From positions 1-64,000 of the forward strand of contig CANBVQ010000002.1 in NCBI GenBank assembly GCA_947372925.1: DNA of 64,000 nucleotides, in the 5' to 3' direction. A program made the position numbers and the translations under genes. Positions within the stretch are counted from its first letter, which is position 1. Each line of letters opens with the position of its first letter. This DNA comes from Acidimicrobiaceae bacterium (GTDB taxonomy: Bacteria > Actinomycetota > Acidimicrobiia > Acidimicrobiales > RAAP-2). The notes under the pieces were generated by a model. It had not been told where the DNA came from. It saw only the letters and a list, made by a program, of their open reading frames with translations, and did not search any database. This document shows positions 12,709-22,339 of this stretch, one piece after another.

Positions 12709-15145
12709 CAGCTTCCAACAGTGCGGTTCGGGCGGCCAAAATAGCCTCTTCACTTAACGTTCCGTCTTCGCGACTGAGGCGGATGGCGTAGGTCAAGCTG
12801 CGAACATCCGAAGCAAGACCGGCACCCTGGTAGACGTCAAAGAGCTCCACTGACTCCACTGCGTCTGAGGCGACACGTAAAGCCGAGCGGAGTCGTAGGG
12901 CCGAGACCGACGTCGGCGTGACGAGGGCGAGATCGAAGTTCGCCGAAGGAAATCGGCTGGGTACTGGTGTCTTCACGTCGCGTCGCAGAATCTTGATCGG
13001 CTCAACGAAAACACTGAAGTCCAGCTCGATGAGCCCTAGGCGCCGACCGGAAAACTGCTGGCTCCCAAGGAGTTCAAGCAGAGCAGGATCGACTTCGCCC
13101 ACGCGACCCGCCACAGCACTAGTGGCCACGTCGACGAGATCGGCGTATCGAGTTGGATGCCAACCGAGCGGGGCCACTCCATCGCGAACCTCCACTTCGA
13201 GCAGGGCGAGACGATCGGCGATCACCGACCAGCTCGCTACGGCACTTTGTGCGTCATCGCCATCACGACCGAGTACGGCCGTAACGACTTCACGTTCGTG
13301 CGGGAGCTGCAGTGTCGTAGCTCCGGCTTCGCCACCACGCGCCACACGGGGGGTCGGCGCAACGTCGGGATGTTGCGCGACGACGCCAATTTCAAAGATG
13401 GCCTCATTGGCAAAACCACGATCGGCGTTACGGAGCCAGGCTCGGACCAGCCCAACGAGAGCCGAGGAGCGGAAGATCGACTCTTCAGAGGCGAGAGGGT
13501 TGTTAATCCTGATGACCGGCTCACCAGCGTGCGTGAGGGCGTGGTCCTCCTCACTGATCAATGATGCGGTCCACGCTTCGCTCCAGCCGAGACCGAGCGC
13601 GATAGAGCGAACCAACCGTCGCGTCTGTTGGCGCGACGAGAGGCCGCCGGGCGCAGCCCAGGTCGGAGTGCGGCGGAGGAGGCGGCGATAGGAGTAGAGC
13701 CGGGCAATCTCTTCAATCAGATCGGCCCGACCAAGTGCGCTGTGACGGATGTCGAGGCGAGATGAAGGAATGCTGACTTCTAGCTGGTCACCCGCATGCA
13801 CGACAGTGCAGTTGATGGCCTCCAAGTAGCGGGCGCACTCCTCCAGGGCAATCTCGGTGCCGAGGAGAGCCAGCACGTCGCTGGCCTTCAAGACGATCGT
13901 CGGGAGCACGGGCAGGACGCCGTGCGCTTCGTGATGGGCCACCACCCGCAAATCGGGGCAGGTCTCACGCAGGAGTGCCACAAACCGCGCTGCCGCCTCG
14001 CGCCGACCCTGGAAGTGCACGCCCCGTTCAAAGCGATGCGAAGCCTCCGACCGCAAACCCAGACGCTTACTGGTACGAGCAATCGTCATTGGATCGAAGA
14101 AGGCCAACTCCAATAACACGTTGGAGGTGGATTCGCGTATCTCACTCGACTCGCCGCCCATAATGCCAGCGAGACCGATAACGGTGTCGTTGCCGTCAAC
14201 AATGACGCAGTCCACGCCCGTATCACCAAGACCACGACCGGGTTGACCCAGCGTTCGCTCGGCACCGTCAAGGGTCTTCAATACCTCGCCATTACGGGCC
14301 TGCCGGACGCCAAGGTGCTGCCCTGCGACCAGTGCGGCGTCGTAGGGATGGGTTGGTTGACCACGTTCGAGCATGACGTAGTTCGAAGCGTCGACCACGT
14401 TGTTAACGGCGCGCATACCCGCCTGCTCCAAGCGGCGCTGTAGCCAGCGAGGCGAATCACCAACGCGCACTCCGCTGATTTCCAATACGTCGAGTGCCCC
14501 GCAGAGTTCGGCGGCTGCAATTGCGGCTGAGGCCGTTGACTGACCACCGTCAACTTCGAGGCCCGAGGCGGGATCAACAACGTCAGCGGTAAAGCGCGAA
14601 GCTAGGTCGCGCGCAATACCGAGCATGCTCCACGCGTCAGGGCGATTGCCCTCAGGGGAAATGTCAAAAATGAAGTCTTGCTCAATACCTAAGAGCTCGG
14701 TTAGCGCCACACCGGGTGCCACGCCAGGGTGCGAGTCAAGAATGAGGAGACCCGCGTGGTCGTCGCCGATGCCTAATTCGCGCCCACTGCAGAGCATGCC
14801 GTAGGAGGTGATGCCCTTCATCTTTCGCTCGGCAATTGCGAAGTCCCCGGGCAGCACGGCGCCCACGGGTGCGAGCGGAACGTAGTTGCCCACTTCAAAG
14901 TTCATGGCACCACAGACAATCTGCAAGGGTCCATTGCCGGCATCAACAATCACGCGACGGATGCGATCCGCGCCTTCGATCGAGTGAATCTCGTCGACCC
15001 GCACGGCCACTACGTCGCTGAGACCGGCACCAACTTCTTCAATACCTTCAACGACGAGACCCAGGTCGTCTAGGGTGTCGCGAATAAGGCCAATGTCACT
15101 GGGGAGAGCGACAAGGTCGCGCAACCAGGAAAGAGAAGCCTTCAC
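12680..15145 (-). CDS. pheT: Phenylalanyl-tRNA synthetase beta subunit
   Basis: Full-length 821 aa; N-terminal tRNA-binding domain (VCGAMNFEVGNYVPLAPVGAVLPGDF), B3/B4/B5 domains; adjacent to pheS. Confidence 0.97.
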   Translation of the reverse strand: MKASLSWLRDLVALPSDIGLIRDTLDDLGLVVEGIEEVGAGLSDVVAVRVDEIHSIEGADRIRRVIVDAGNGPLQIVCGAMNFEVGNYVPLAPVGAVLPGDFAIAERKMKGITSYGMLCSGRELGIGDDHAGLLILDSHPGVAPGVALTELLGIEQDFIFDISPEGNRPDAWSMLGIARDLASRFTADVVDPASGLEVDGGQSTASAAIAAAELCGALDVLEISGVRVGDSPRWLQRRLEQAGMRAVNNVVDASNYVMLERGQPTHPYDAALVAGQHLGVRQARNGEVLKTLDGAERTLGQPGRGLGDTGVDCVIVDGNDTVIGLAGIMGGESSEIRESTSNVLLELAFFDPMTIARTSKRLGLRSEASHRFERGVHFQGRREAAARFVALLRETCPDLRVVAHHEAHGVLPVLPTIVLKASDVLALLGTEIALEECARYLEAINCTVVHAGDQLEVSIPSSRLDIRHSALGRADLIEEIARLYSYRRLLRRTPTWAAPGGLSSRQQTRRLVRSIALGLGWSEAWTASLISEEDHALTHAGEPVIRINNPLASEESIFRSSALVGLVRAWLRNADRGFANEAIFEIGVVAQHPDVAPTPRVARGGEAGATTLQLPHEREVVTAVLGRDGDDAQSAVASWSVIADRLALLEVEVRDGVAPLGWHPTRYADLVDVATSAVAGRVGEVDPALLELLGSQQFSGRRLGLIELDFSVFVEPIKILRRDVKTPVPSRFPSANFDLALVTPTSVSALRLRSALRVASDAVESVELFDVYQGAGLASDVRSLTYAIRLSREDGTLSEEAILAARTALLEAAMQLGATLR

Positions 15146-16212
15146 GAGAACTGCCTTAGAAAACGAATGTCGTTATCGGTCAGCGCGCGCATGTCGGCAA
15201 TCTGGTGACGCATCTGGGCGCAGCGGTCAATACCGAATCCAAATGCAAAACCACTGAACTCGTCAGGGTCAATCCCCACGGCCGCAAAGACGGCAGGGTC
15301 GACCATTCCGCATCCGCCAAGTTCAATCCAACCCGTGTGCGAACAGGTGCGACAACCAGCCCCCCGACAGATAGTGCAGGTAATTTCAAACTCGGCAGAC
15401 GGCTCCGTAAAAGGGAAGTAGGCCGGACGAAGTCGCGACGCAATGTCGGGACCAAAGTACGCCTTCGTAAAGGTCTCGATAACGCCAGCGAGGTCGGCGA
15501 AGGTGATCCCGCGGTCGACGACGAGGCCTTCAATCTGATGGAAGGCCGCTAGATGGCGGGCATCCGGCGTGTCACGGCGAAAGCATCGACCGGGCATAAC
15601 GGCGTGAATTGGCAGGGTTCCAGCGGCGACCGCGGCTTCCATTAAGTGAATCTGTGTCGGCGAGGTATGCGTCCGCAGGAGCACCGTCTCGGGCTCCCCC
15701 AGATCGAGATAAAAGGTGTCCCACATGCCACGGGCGGGGTGGGCCGGAGGGATATTGAGGGCTTCGAAGTTGTACCAGTCGGTTTCAATTTCAGGACCTT
15801 CAGCGACCGTAAAGCCCATGCCCACAAAGACATCTTCGAGAGACTGCTGCGTCAGCGCCACGACGCCGGGGTGTCCAGCCGAAAGAGGCAATTGGACTCG
15901 ACTGGCGACCACATCACCGAGCACCAAGCGATCGACTTCGTACCGCGCTGACTTCTCAGCTGCCTCGAGAATGGTTAACCGTGCCGCGAATACCTCTTCA
16001 ACTCGACGACGGGCGTCTTGGAGCTTGGCGCCAGCGCTCTTGCGCTCCTCGGGTTCGAGGCCGCCCAGAGTCTTTTGCAGGTTGACGAAGGGAGAGCGCT
16101 TGCCAATCAGCAGTGGTTCGGCCTGTCGTAGCTCCTCAGCACTCACCGTCGACTCGGCGTTCGCTATGGCCTCGGCCACCAGCGATTCGAGTTGATCAAG
16201 CGGGCTGTTCAT
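15142..16212 (-). CDS. pheS: Phenylalanyl-tRNA synthetase alpha subunit
   Basis: Class II motifs (PARGMWDTFYL, RTHTSPTQIHLME, GFGIDRCAQMRH). Confidence 0.97.
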   Translation of the reverse strand: MNSPLDQLESLVAEAIANAESTVSAEELRQAEPLLIGKRSPFVNLQKTLGGLEPEERKSAGAKLQDARRRVEEVFAARLTILEAAEKSARYEVDRLVLGDVVASRVQLPLSAGHPGVVALTQQSLEDVFVGMGFTVAEGPEIETDWYNFEALNIPPAHPARGMWDTFYLDLGEPETVLLRTHTSPTQIHLMEAAVAAGTLPIHAVMPGRCFRRDTPDARHLAAFHQIEGLVVDRGITFADLAGVIETFTKAYFGPDIASRLRPAYFPFTEPSAEFEITCTICRGAGCRTCSHTGWIELGGCGMVDPAVFAAVGIDPDEFSGFAFGFGIDRCAQMRHQIADMRALTDNDIRFLRQFS

Positions 16213-16236
16213 GGAGTCAATGTTAGAGGCACGGCC

Positions 16237-16983
16237 CTAGCGAATTCGGTGACGTGCCCGTTGTCCGGCAAAGAGGGTGAGTGCCGCTGCAATCGAGACA
16301 TTGAGAGACTCGGCTTTCCCGCTCATGGGGATTGTTACCACAAGGGTCGCCAGCGCGCTTTCGCTTTGGCTGAGACCCTCAGCTTCATTGCCGAGCACGA
16401 AGAGGTGATTGGCTGGCAGGGTGACCTCATCGAGATTCTCACCACCACGCACCACGGTCGCGAACGAAGTTCCTCCCCCTCGATGGAACCACGTCAGGGC
16501 GTCCTCTAGAGACTCACACAGCACAACGGGAAGGTGAAAGATCGAGCCGGCGGTGGCTCGCAGAGTCTTGGGATTAAAGGGGTCGACGCTATGGCCAGTC
16601 AGAATGACCGCCGAGGCACCTGAGGCGTCGGCCGAACGAACAATGGTTCCGACATTGCCGGGGTCGCGCACATCGTGCAGAACAATCACCGTGCCCACCG
16701 GCTCGATGCCATCGAGTGTCGCCACGGGCATGCGGATCGAAGCAATGATTGGCTGAGGCGTGGTGGCATCAGCGATTTTTTCGATGACGCCGGGCTCCAG
16801 CGAGAAGACTCGTACGCCGGCATCTTCGAGCCGTGTAACGAGGGGAAGAAACTTGGAAGTCGCGTCATTAGCAACGTAGACGCCTTCAAATTCGACTCCA
16901 GCCACGAGGGCGGATTCGATGAGGTCTGGTCCTTCGAGGACACAGACTCCTTCGCTCCAGCGAAGGGAACGCTTGGTCACCAA
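16237..16983 (-). CDS. TrmH/SpoU-family RNA 2'-O-methyltransferase
   Basis: VLHDVRDPGNVGTIVRSADASGA and FVLGNEAEGLS SPOUT motifs. Confidence 0.92.
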   Translation of the reverse strand: MVTKRSLRWSEGVCVLEGPDLIESALVAGVEFEGVYVANDATSKFLPLVTRLEDAGVRVFSLEPGVIEKIADATTPQPIIASIRMPVATLDGIEPVGTVIVLHDVRDPGNVGTIVRSADASGASAVILTGHSVDPFNPKTLRATAGSIFHLPVVLCESLEDALTWFHRGGGTSFATVVRGGENLDEVTLPANHLFVLGNEAEGLSQSESALATLVVTIPMSGKAESLNVSIAAALTLFAGQRARHRIR

Positions 16984-17037
16984 CCGCCGGAGCCGACGAA
17001 TCTTTTGATGCGTCGACCCCAGCGGTTCGATGATGAC

Positions 17038-17397
17038 CTACTTAGCGAGGGCGGCCGAAGCCTGCTCCACGATTGCGCCGAATGCGGCGCTGTCGGTGAC
17101 GGCCAATTCGGCCAACAGACGACGGTCTACTTCGATACCAGCGGCATTCAGACCCGCAATGAAGCGGCTGTAGCTCATGTCGTGCTCACGGGTCGCAGCG
17201 TTGATGCGCTGGATCCAGAGTCGACGCATTTCGCCCTTACGTGCGCGACGGTCACGGAAGGCGTAAACGCCTGCGTGTTGTACGGCCTGGTTGGCAGCAC
17301 GGAAGGTACGACTGCGGTCACCGTAGTAACCCTTCGCGGCTTCCAATACGGCCTTGTGGTGCTTCTTAGCGTGTACGGCTCTCTTTACGCGTGCCAT
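17038..17397 (-). CDS. rplT: 50S ribosomal protein L20
   Basis: [26 protein letters not shown]. Confidence 0.98.
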   Translation of the reverse strand: MARVKRAVHAKKHHKAVLEAAKGYYGDRSRTFRAANQAVQHAGVYAFRDRRARKGEMRRLWIQRINAATREHDMSYSRFIAGLNAAGIEVDRRLLAELAVTDSAAFGAIVEQASAALAK

Positions 17398-17423
17398 GGT
17401 GTTTCTCCTCTACCTTTTCGTTC

Positions 17424-17618
17424 CTACAGACCCATCAACTTCTTGATGTTCTTCGCCTGTCCTGGCGAGACATCGGCCTCACGGCCCAGTCGGCGCGTAC
17501 GCACCGATGACTTGCTCTCAAGCAAGTGTCCGCGGAATGCCTTGCGGCGGCGGAGCTTGCCCGTAGAGGTCACTTTGATGCGCTTCTTCGCACCACTGTC
17601 AGTCTTCATCTTTGGCAT
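17424..17618 (-). CDS. rpmI: 50S ribosomal protein L35
   Basis: MPKMKTDSGAKKRIKVTSTGKL. Confidence 0.97.
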   Translation of the reverse strand: MPKMKTDSGAKKRIKVTSTGKLRRRKAFRGHLLESKSSVRTRRLGREADVSPGQAKNIKKLMGL

Positions 17619-17620
17619 TA

Positions 17621-18259
17621 TTAACTCTCTTCTGTTTCGGTCACTACTGCTGTTTCAGTCACAACTGCTGATTCGTTCACTACTGCGGGGGCTGGAGTCT
17701 CCGGAGAGTCTCCGGCCTCGGCCGACTTGGGCTTGCCCTTTTTGTCGGGACCCAAGACCATGATCATGTTGCGTCCTTCGCTCTTGGCTGCTGCCTCGAC
17801 GCGACCCTTACCCTCAACGCGCTCAATGATTCGATCCAAGATCAAAGCACCGAGTTCGGGGTGGGCGATCTCTCGACCGCGGAACATAATCGTGATTTTC
17901 ACCTTGTGACCTTCGGCCAAGAACTTCTCAACGAGGCGGGTCTTGGTATCGAAGTCGCCGTTCCCAATCTTGGGGCGGTACTTCATCTCCTTGAGCCCAA
18001 CGTTGACGCTCTTGCGACGCGACTCCTTGGCCTTTTGTGCCTCGTCAAACTTGAACTTTCCGTAGTCCATGATTCGGCAAACTGGAGGATTAGCCGTCGG
18101 AGCAATCTCCACTAGGTCTAAGTCCATGTTGCGGGCCATTACTAGGGCCTCGCGGACAGTAGTAATGCCGTGCTGATTGCCTTCGTGGTCAATCAAGCGA
18201 ATCGTTTCGACCCGGATGCGTTCGTTGACGCGGTGGTCGGTGGTAGGTGCGGCGATAAT
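17621..18259 (-). CDS. infC: Translation initiation factor IF-3, likely non-canonical AUU/AUC start
   Basis: IF3 core (NERIRVETIRLIDHEGNQHGI...; VKITIMFRGREIAHPELG). AAGGAG immediately precedes ATT (18257-18259)/ATC (18254-18256); the ATG-type start of the supplied ORF at 18376 looks too far upstream. Confidence 0.92.
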   Translation of the reverse strand: MIAAPTTDHRVNERIRVETIRLIDHEGNQHGITTVREALVMARNMDLDLVEIAPTANPPVCRIMDYGKFKFDEAQKAKESRRKSVNVGLKEMKYRPKIGNGDFDTKTRLVEKFLAEGHKVKITIMFRGREIAHPELGALILDRIIERVEGKGRVEAAAKSEGRNMIMVLGPDKKGKPKSAEAGDSPETPAPAVVNESAVVTETAVVTETEES

Positions 18260-18408
18260 TCTCTCCTTGCACTCGAACGTCGCCGACGGCGACGCCACGG
18301 CAAGCGAGGCGAACATTGTTCGTATCGACACTGGCGCACTTGGAGTGGCCAGGTGGGATCTAACGAGTAGCTCCACTTGCTGTGAACTGCCCGATTAGGT
18401 TAGCAGGC

Positions 18409-18723
18409 ATGTCAGACGAGTTCGAATACGACGAAGATTCCCCCGAAATGCTCAGCGATGAGGATTTGACGGCCCTGCGGGAGGCGCCCGTGGACGTCGT
18501 GGTCTGCAATCACCTCTACCACATGCTCCAATTGGCCACTATTCATCTGGCCGATACTCCCCCGCGACTGGCTGAAGCCCAGCTTTTGATAGACGCCGTT
18601 GGTGGAGTTGTTGATGCCACCGGCACAAGGTTGGGTCAGCCGTCAGAATTGATCCGTGAGGCCCTCACCCAGATTCAGATGGCCTTCGTTCGAGCCTCCA
18701 GCGGTCAGTTACCGACCGAATAA
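18409..18723 (+). CDS. DUF1844-like protein
   Basis: MLQLATIHLADTPPRLAEAQLLIDAVGGVVDATG resembles the DUF1844 core; TAGGTT lies 7 nt upstream of the ATG. Confidence 0.7.
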   Translation: MSDEFEYDEDSPEMLSDEDLTALREAPVDVVVCNHLYHMLQLATIHLADTPPRLAEAQLLIDAVGGVVDATGTRLGQPSELIREALTQIQMAFVRASSGQLPTE

Positions 18724-18917
18724 ACGTTCACGGCCTCGTCGCGGCCTAAAAGCCCTACGCGACGCGTTGCTGAGACGGTGGCTCCCACCTGAATCGAACG
18801 CGTTCCATCGCCAATAGCGACGCAGTGGAAGTAGAACTGCACGCCCTGGTCAGAAGTAATCCAACCGTCACCGCGCTGGACGTCAAACGACGTGACGGTT
18901 CCCGCGATGGTGCTCAT
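18705..18917 (-). CDS. Cold-shock-domain-like small protein
   Basis: GTVTSFDVQRGDGWITSDQGVQFYFHCVAI resembles a CSD fold (RNP1 degenerate). Confidence 0.65.
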   Translation of the reverse strand: MSTIAGTVTSFDVQRGDGWITSDQGVQFYFHCVAIGDGTRSIQVGATVSATRRVGLLGRDEAVNVYSVGN

Positions 18918-19453
18918 GCGCCGAGTGAGCCACTCCGCAGCACGTTGGCCATCTCAAGAGCCGTGTGGGCCGATTCGCGGCCCTTGTTCGTCTCGTCCGG
19001 CAACGAGCGCACGAGGGCCTGCTCAATAGTGTCGGTAGTGAGAACGCCAAAGATCACGGGCACCCCAGTGTTCAACTGGACGTCCTGAACGCCGCGGGCA
19101 CACTCCCCAGCCACGACGTCATAGTGACCAGTGTCACCGCGAATGACGGCACCCAGGGTTATGACGGCGTCGTACGGACGAGGAGCGGTCGCGTAGGCCT
19201 TAGCGAGCAGTGGGAGTTCGAAGGCACCAGGCGCCCAGGCGATTGAGATGTCAGACGCAGCGACGCCGGCTTCCTCGAGCGCATCGAGAGCGGCCTTGAG
19301 TAGTCGGGTCGTTATGCCGCCGTTGAACTTGCCACAAGCGATGCCGACACGGAGACCCTGGCCTTCGTGGGCACCGTTGAGAACTTCACCAGCGCGTGCA
19401 GACTGCACCTCGGCGACGGCGAGGTCGAGTTCAGTGTCCTTACTGCTTGTCAT
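18914..19453 (-). CDS. ribH: 6,7-dimethyl-8-ribityllumazine synthase
   Basis: WAPGAFELPLLAKA, ALGAVIRGDTGHYDVV; start chosen at MTSSKDTEL. Confidence 0.95.
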   Translation of the reverse strand: MTSSKDTELDLAVAEVQSARAGEVLNGAHEGQGLRVGIACGKFNGGITTRLLKAALDALEEAGVAASDISIAWAPGAFELPLLAKAYATAPRPYDAVITLGAVIRGDTGHYDVVAGECARGVQDVQLNTGVPVIFGVLTTDTIEQALVRSLPDETNKGRESAHTALEMANVLRSGSLGA

Positions 19454-20663
19454 CGAGATTCTCCAAGAAGTGACCCATACGCTCCCGCTTGGTGCGTAGG
19501 TAGTTGATGTTGTGTTCGGTCGGAATCGACTCAATCGCGACGCGCTCGACGATATTGAGGCCGAACCCGTCGAGTCCGCCGTACTTAGCGGGGTTGTTGG
19601 TCATGATTCGCAGATCACCAATTCCGAGATCAACAAGGATTTGGGCCCCGATGCCGTATTCGCGAGAGTCCACGGGCAGCCCTTGCTCGAGGTTGGCGTC
19701 GACCGTGTCGTGGCCCTCTTCTTGTAAGGCGTAGGCGCGAATCTTGTGGCCGAGGCCGATTCCACGACCCTCGTGCCCGCGCAGGTAGACCACCACGCCG
19801 GAGCCCTCGCTTGCGATGCGGGCCAGCGCTGCGTGTAGCTGGGGTCCACAGTCGCAGCGCAGCGAACCTAAAACGTCGCCCGTAAGGCACTCGGAGTGAA
19901 CGCGGACCAGCGTGGGGCTCGATGCGTCAATCTCGCCAAAGACCATGGCCATGTGCTGCTGACCATCGAGGACGTTCTCGTAGACCATCACTTTGAACTC
20001 ACCGTGTTCGGTGGGCAAGTTGGATTCAGCCACGCGCTTAACGAGCTTTTCGTGGCGGCGGCGGTATCGGATGAGATCGGCGATGGAGACAATCGGAAGG
20101 TTGTGCTTCTGGGCGAACTCGGTCAACTCGGGAAGTCGGGCCATGTCGCTCTTGTCGTGAGTCACAATCTCACAGAGCACGCCCGAAGGGGCCTTGCCGG
20201 CCATGCGACAAAGGTCCACGGTGGCCTCCGTGTGACCCGCGCGCTTCAAGACGCCACCTGGACGGTAACGCAAGGGGAAAATATGGCCCGGTCGGTTGAG
20301 GTCAGATGGACGAGTGGCGGGATCGATCAGCGAGCGAATGGTGGCCGCTCTGTCGCTGGCTGAAATTCCTGTCGTCGTGCCGTGTCGGTAGTCCACCGAC
20401 ACTGTGAAGGCCGTACGGAGAGCCTCGGTGTTGGCCACGACCATAAGCGGAAGGTCTAGCTCGTCGGCGCGCTCGGGCTCCAAGGGGCTGCAGAACAGGC
20501 CGGAGGTGTGCTCGAGAAAAAAGGCCATGGCCTGAGGCGTTACATCCTCGGCGGCCATGATCAAATCGCCTTCGTTTTCGCGATCCTCGTCATCGACGAC
20601 AACGACCATGCCCCCACGGCGAATCTGCTCAATGGCTTCTTCAATTGTGTTGAGCACGCTCAA
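19440..20663 (-). CDS. ribBA: Bifunctional 3,4-DHBP synthase/GTP cyclohydrolase II
   Basis: DDEDRENEGDLI (RibB) and SECLTGDVLGSLRCDCGPQL/GHEGRGIGL (RibA). Confidence 0.97.
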   Translation of the reverse strand: MSVLNTIEEAIEQIRRGGMVVVVDDEDRENEGDLIMAAEDVTPQAMAFFLEHTSGLFCSPLEPERADELDLPLMVVANTEALRTAFTVSVDYRHGTTTGISASDRAATIRSLIDPATRPSDLNRPGHIFPLRYRPGGVLKRAGHTEATVDLCRMAGKAPSGVLCEIVTHDKSDMARLPELTEFAQKHNLPIVSIADLIRYRRRHEKLVKRVAESNLPTEHGEFKVMVYENVLDGQQHMAMVFGEIDASSPTLVRVHSECLTGDVLGSLRCDCGPQLHAALARIASEGSGVVVYLRGHEGRGIGLGHKIRAYALQEEGHDTVDANLEQGLPVDSREYGIGAQILVDLGIGDLRIMTNNPAKYGGLDGFGLNIVERVAIESIPTEHNINYLRTKRERMGHFLENLDDKQ

Positions 20664-21646
20664 ACCTCCAGATCAAGACGAATATCTTCACCCAAACGCT
20701 TGATGGCCACAAATCGGCCTCGACGTAGAGCGGAGATCGTTTCAGTCTCTAGTGAGGCTAACGCCGGCAGAGCACTCGTCAATCCGGCCAAAGCGGGGGC
20801 AACGTACCAGACGATTCGCTGCACCAGACCAGCCGTAACAAAGGAGCTCACCACCGCTGGCCCGCCCTCGATCAGTACCTGCACGACACCCTCGGCGCCG
20901 AGGCGATCGAGCAATTCGTCGAGTGGACCTTCATACTCTTCGCAGGGTCGGACTTTCGCCGACTCGCCGGCTCGACCCAGGACAATGCGTCGTGGTTCGT
21001 AGGTTCCCTCACGGAGTCGTGCCGTCAGCGTGGGGTCGTCGCTGCGCACCGTGCCGGCACCCACGATGATCGCCTGAGACTCAGCCCGAAGAACGTGTCC
21101 GTCGTAGCGAGCCTCCTCCCCCGTAATCCACTGGCTCGATCCGTCCGCCATGGCCACTGCGCCATCGAGGGTCGCCGCCACCTTGGCTACCACGTAGGGG
21201 CGACCGGTGGCTCGGTGATGGAGATAGGGCGCCAACTCTTCGCGCACCTCGTCGGCCTGGACGTCGGTAACGAGTTCAATATTGGCCTCACGAAGACGCG
21301 CCAGACCGCGGCCGGCGACGTGGGAGTCGGGGTCGCCGATGGCCACGACCACCCGGGCAATCCCCGCATCGATAATGGCCTCCACGCACGGTCCGGTTCG
21401 ACCAGTGTGCGAACAGGGCTCCAGCGTGACCACCAATGTGGCACCGCGGGCGGCGTCACCCGCTTGGGCTAATGCCTCGATTTCGGCGTGATTGCCACCG
21501 GGTGCGCGAGTCCCGCCTTCACCGACAATCGCACCGGTTGATGCGTCAAGAACTACTGCGCCAACCCAAGGATTCGGTGGAGCGAGCAAGCGAGAACCAC
21601 CCGCGAGTTCACGCGCGCGCTCCATGGCGTTGGCCCATTGGCTCAT
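20660..21646 (-). CDS. ribD: Bifunctional riboflavin deaminase/reductase
   Basis: NHAEIEAL and LEPCSHTGRTGPC zinc-deaminase motifs plus reductase domain. Confidence 0.95.
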   Translation of the reverse strand: MSQWANAMERARELAGGSRLLAPPNPWVGAVVLDASTGAIVGEGGTRAPGGNHAEIEALAQAGDAARGATLVVTLEPCSHTGRTGPCVEAIIDAGIARVVVAIGDPDSHVAGRGLARLREANIELVTDVQADEVREELAPYLHHRATGRPYVVAKVAATLDGAVAMADGSSQWITGEEARYDGHVLRAESQAIIVGAGTVRSDDPTLTARLREGTYEPRRIVLGRAGESAKVRPCEEYEGPLDELLDRLGAEGVVQVLIEGGPAVVSSFVTAGLVQRIVWYVAPALAGLTSALPALASLETETISALRRGRFVAIKRLGEDIRLDLEV

Positions 21647-21648
21647 CG

Positions 21649-22335
21649 TTACGCTGCGGTAGCGGCCGCGGCGCGGAGGATGGCCGCCGCTTGCAGTGGA
21701 TTTTCTTGTCCGAAGATTGCGTTTCCGGCAACGAGGACGTTGGCCCCTTCGCCCACGGCGATGGGTGCCGTAGTCGTGTCAATCCCACCATCGACTTCAA
21801 TATCCACGGCGAGGCCACGAGCATCTACGGCTTCACGGGCTGCACGGACCTTGGGCATGACGTCCGCAATAAACGACTGTCCACCGAATCCCGGGAAGAC
21901 GGTCATAAGCAGGAGGAGATCAATCTCCTCGAGAAATGGTTCAACGGCGCTGAACGGTGTGTCGGGATTCGCCGCAAGACCCACGCGCAGTCCGAGGTCG
22001 CGACATTGCGCGAGTAGTTCGTGGGTGCCACCGACCTCGACGTGCACCGTGCAACCGTCGGCGCCGGCTTTGGCGAAGGCCTCTAAATATTTACCGGGTT
22101 CGGTCATCATCAAGTGGCAGTCGAAGAACTTGTCGGAGTACTTACGCAGCGACTTCACCACTGGCGGACCGATAGTGAGATTGGGCACGAAGTGGCCATC
22201 CATAACATCCACGTGAAGCCAATCGGTCTCACCATCAACAGTCACGATGCCACTCGATAGGGAACCGAAATCGGCTGACAGGATTGATGGGGCAATACGG
22301 AGTGTTCCAGCGGGACCAGCGTTGACCTTGCTCAC
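21649..22335 (-). CDS. rpe: Ribulose-phosphate 3-epimerase
   Basis: IAPSILSADFG, HVDVMDGHFVPNLT, MTVFPGFGGQSF. Confidence 0.96.
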   Translation of the reverse strand: MSKVNAGPAGTLRIAPSILSADFGSLSSGIVTVDGETDWLHVDVMDGHFVPNLTIGPPVVKSLRKYSDKFFDCHLMMTEPGKYLEAFAKAGADGCTVHVEVGGTHELLAQCRDLGLRVGLAANPDTPFSAVEPFLEEIDLLLLMTVFPGFGGQSFIADVMPKVRAAREAVDARGLAVDIEVDGGIDTTTAPIAVGEGANVLVAGNAIFGQENPLQAAAILRAAAATAA

Positions 22336-22339
22336 GAAA

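Noticed and set aside
16675-17763. 362-aa plus-strand ORF antisense to SpoU, rplT and rpmI
   Set aside because: Overlaps conserved minus-strand genes; translation is not protein-like.
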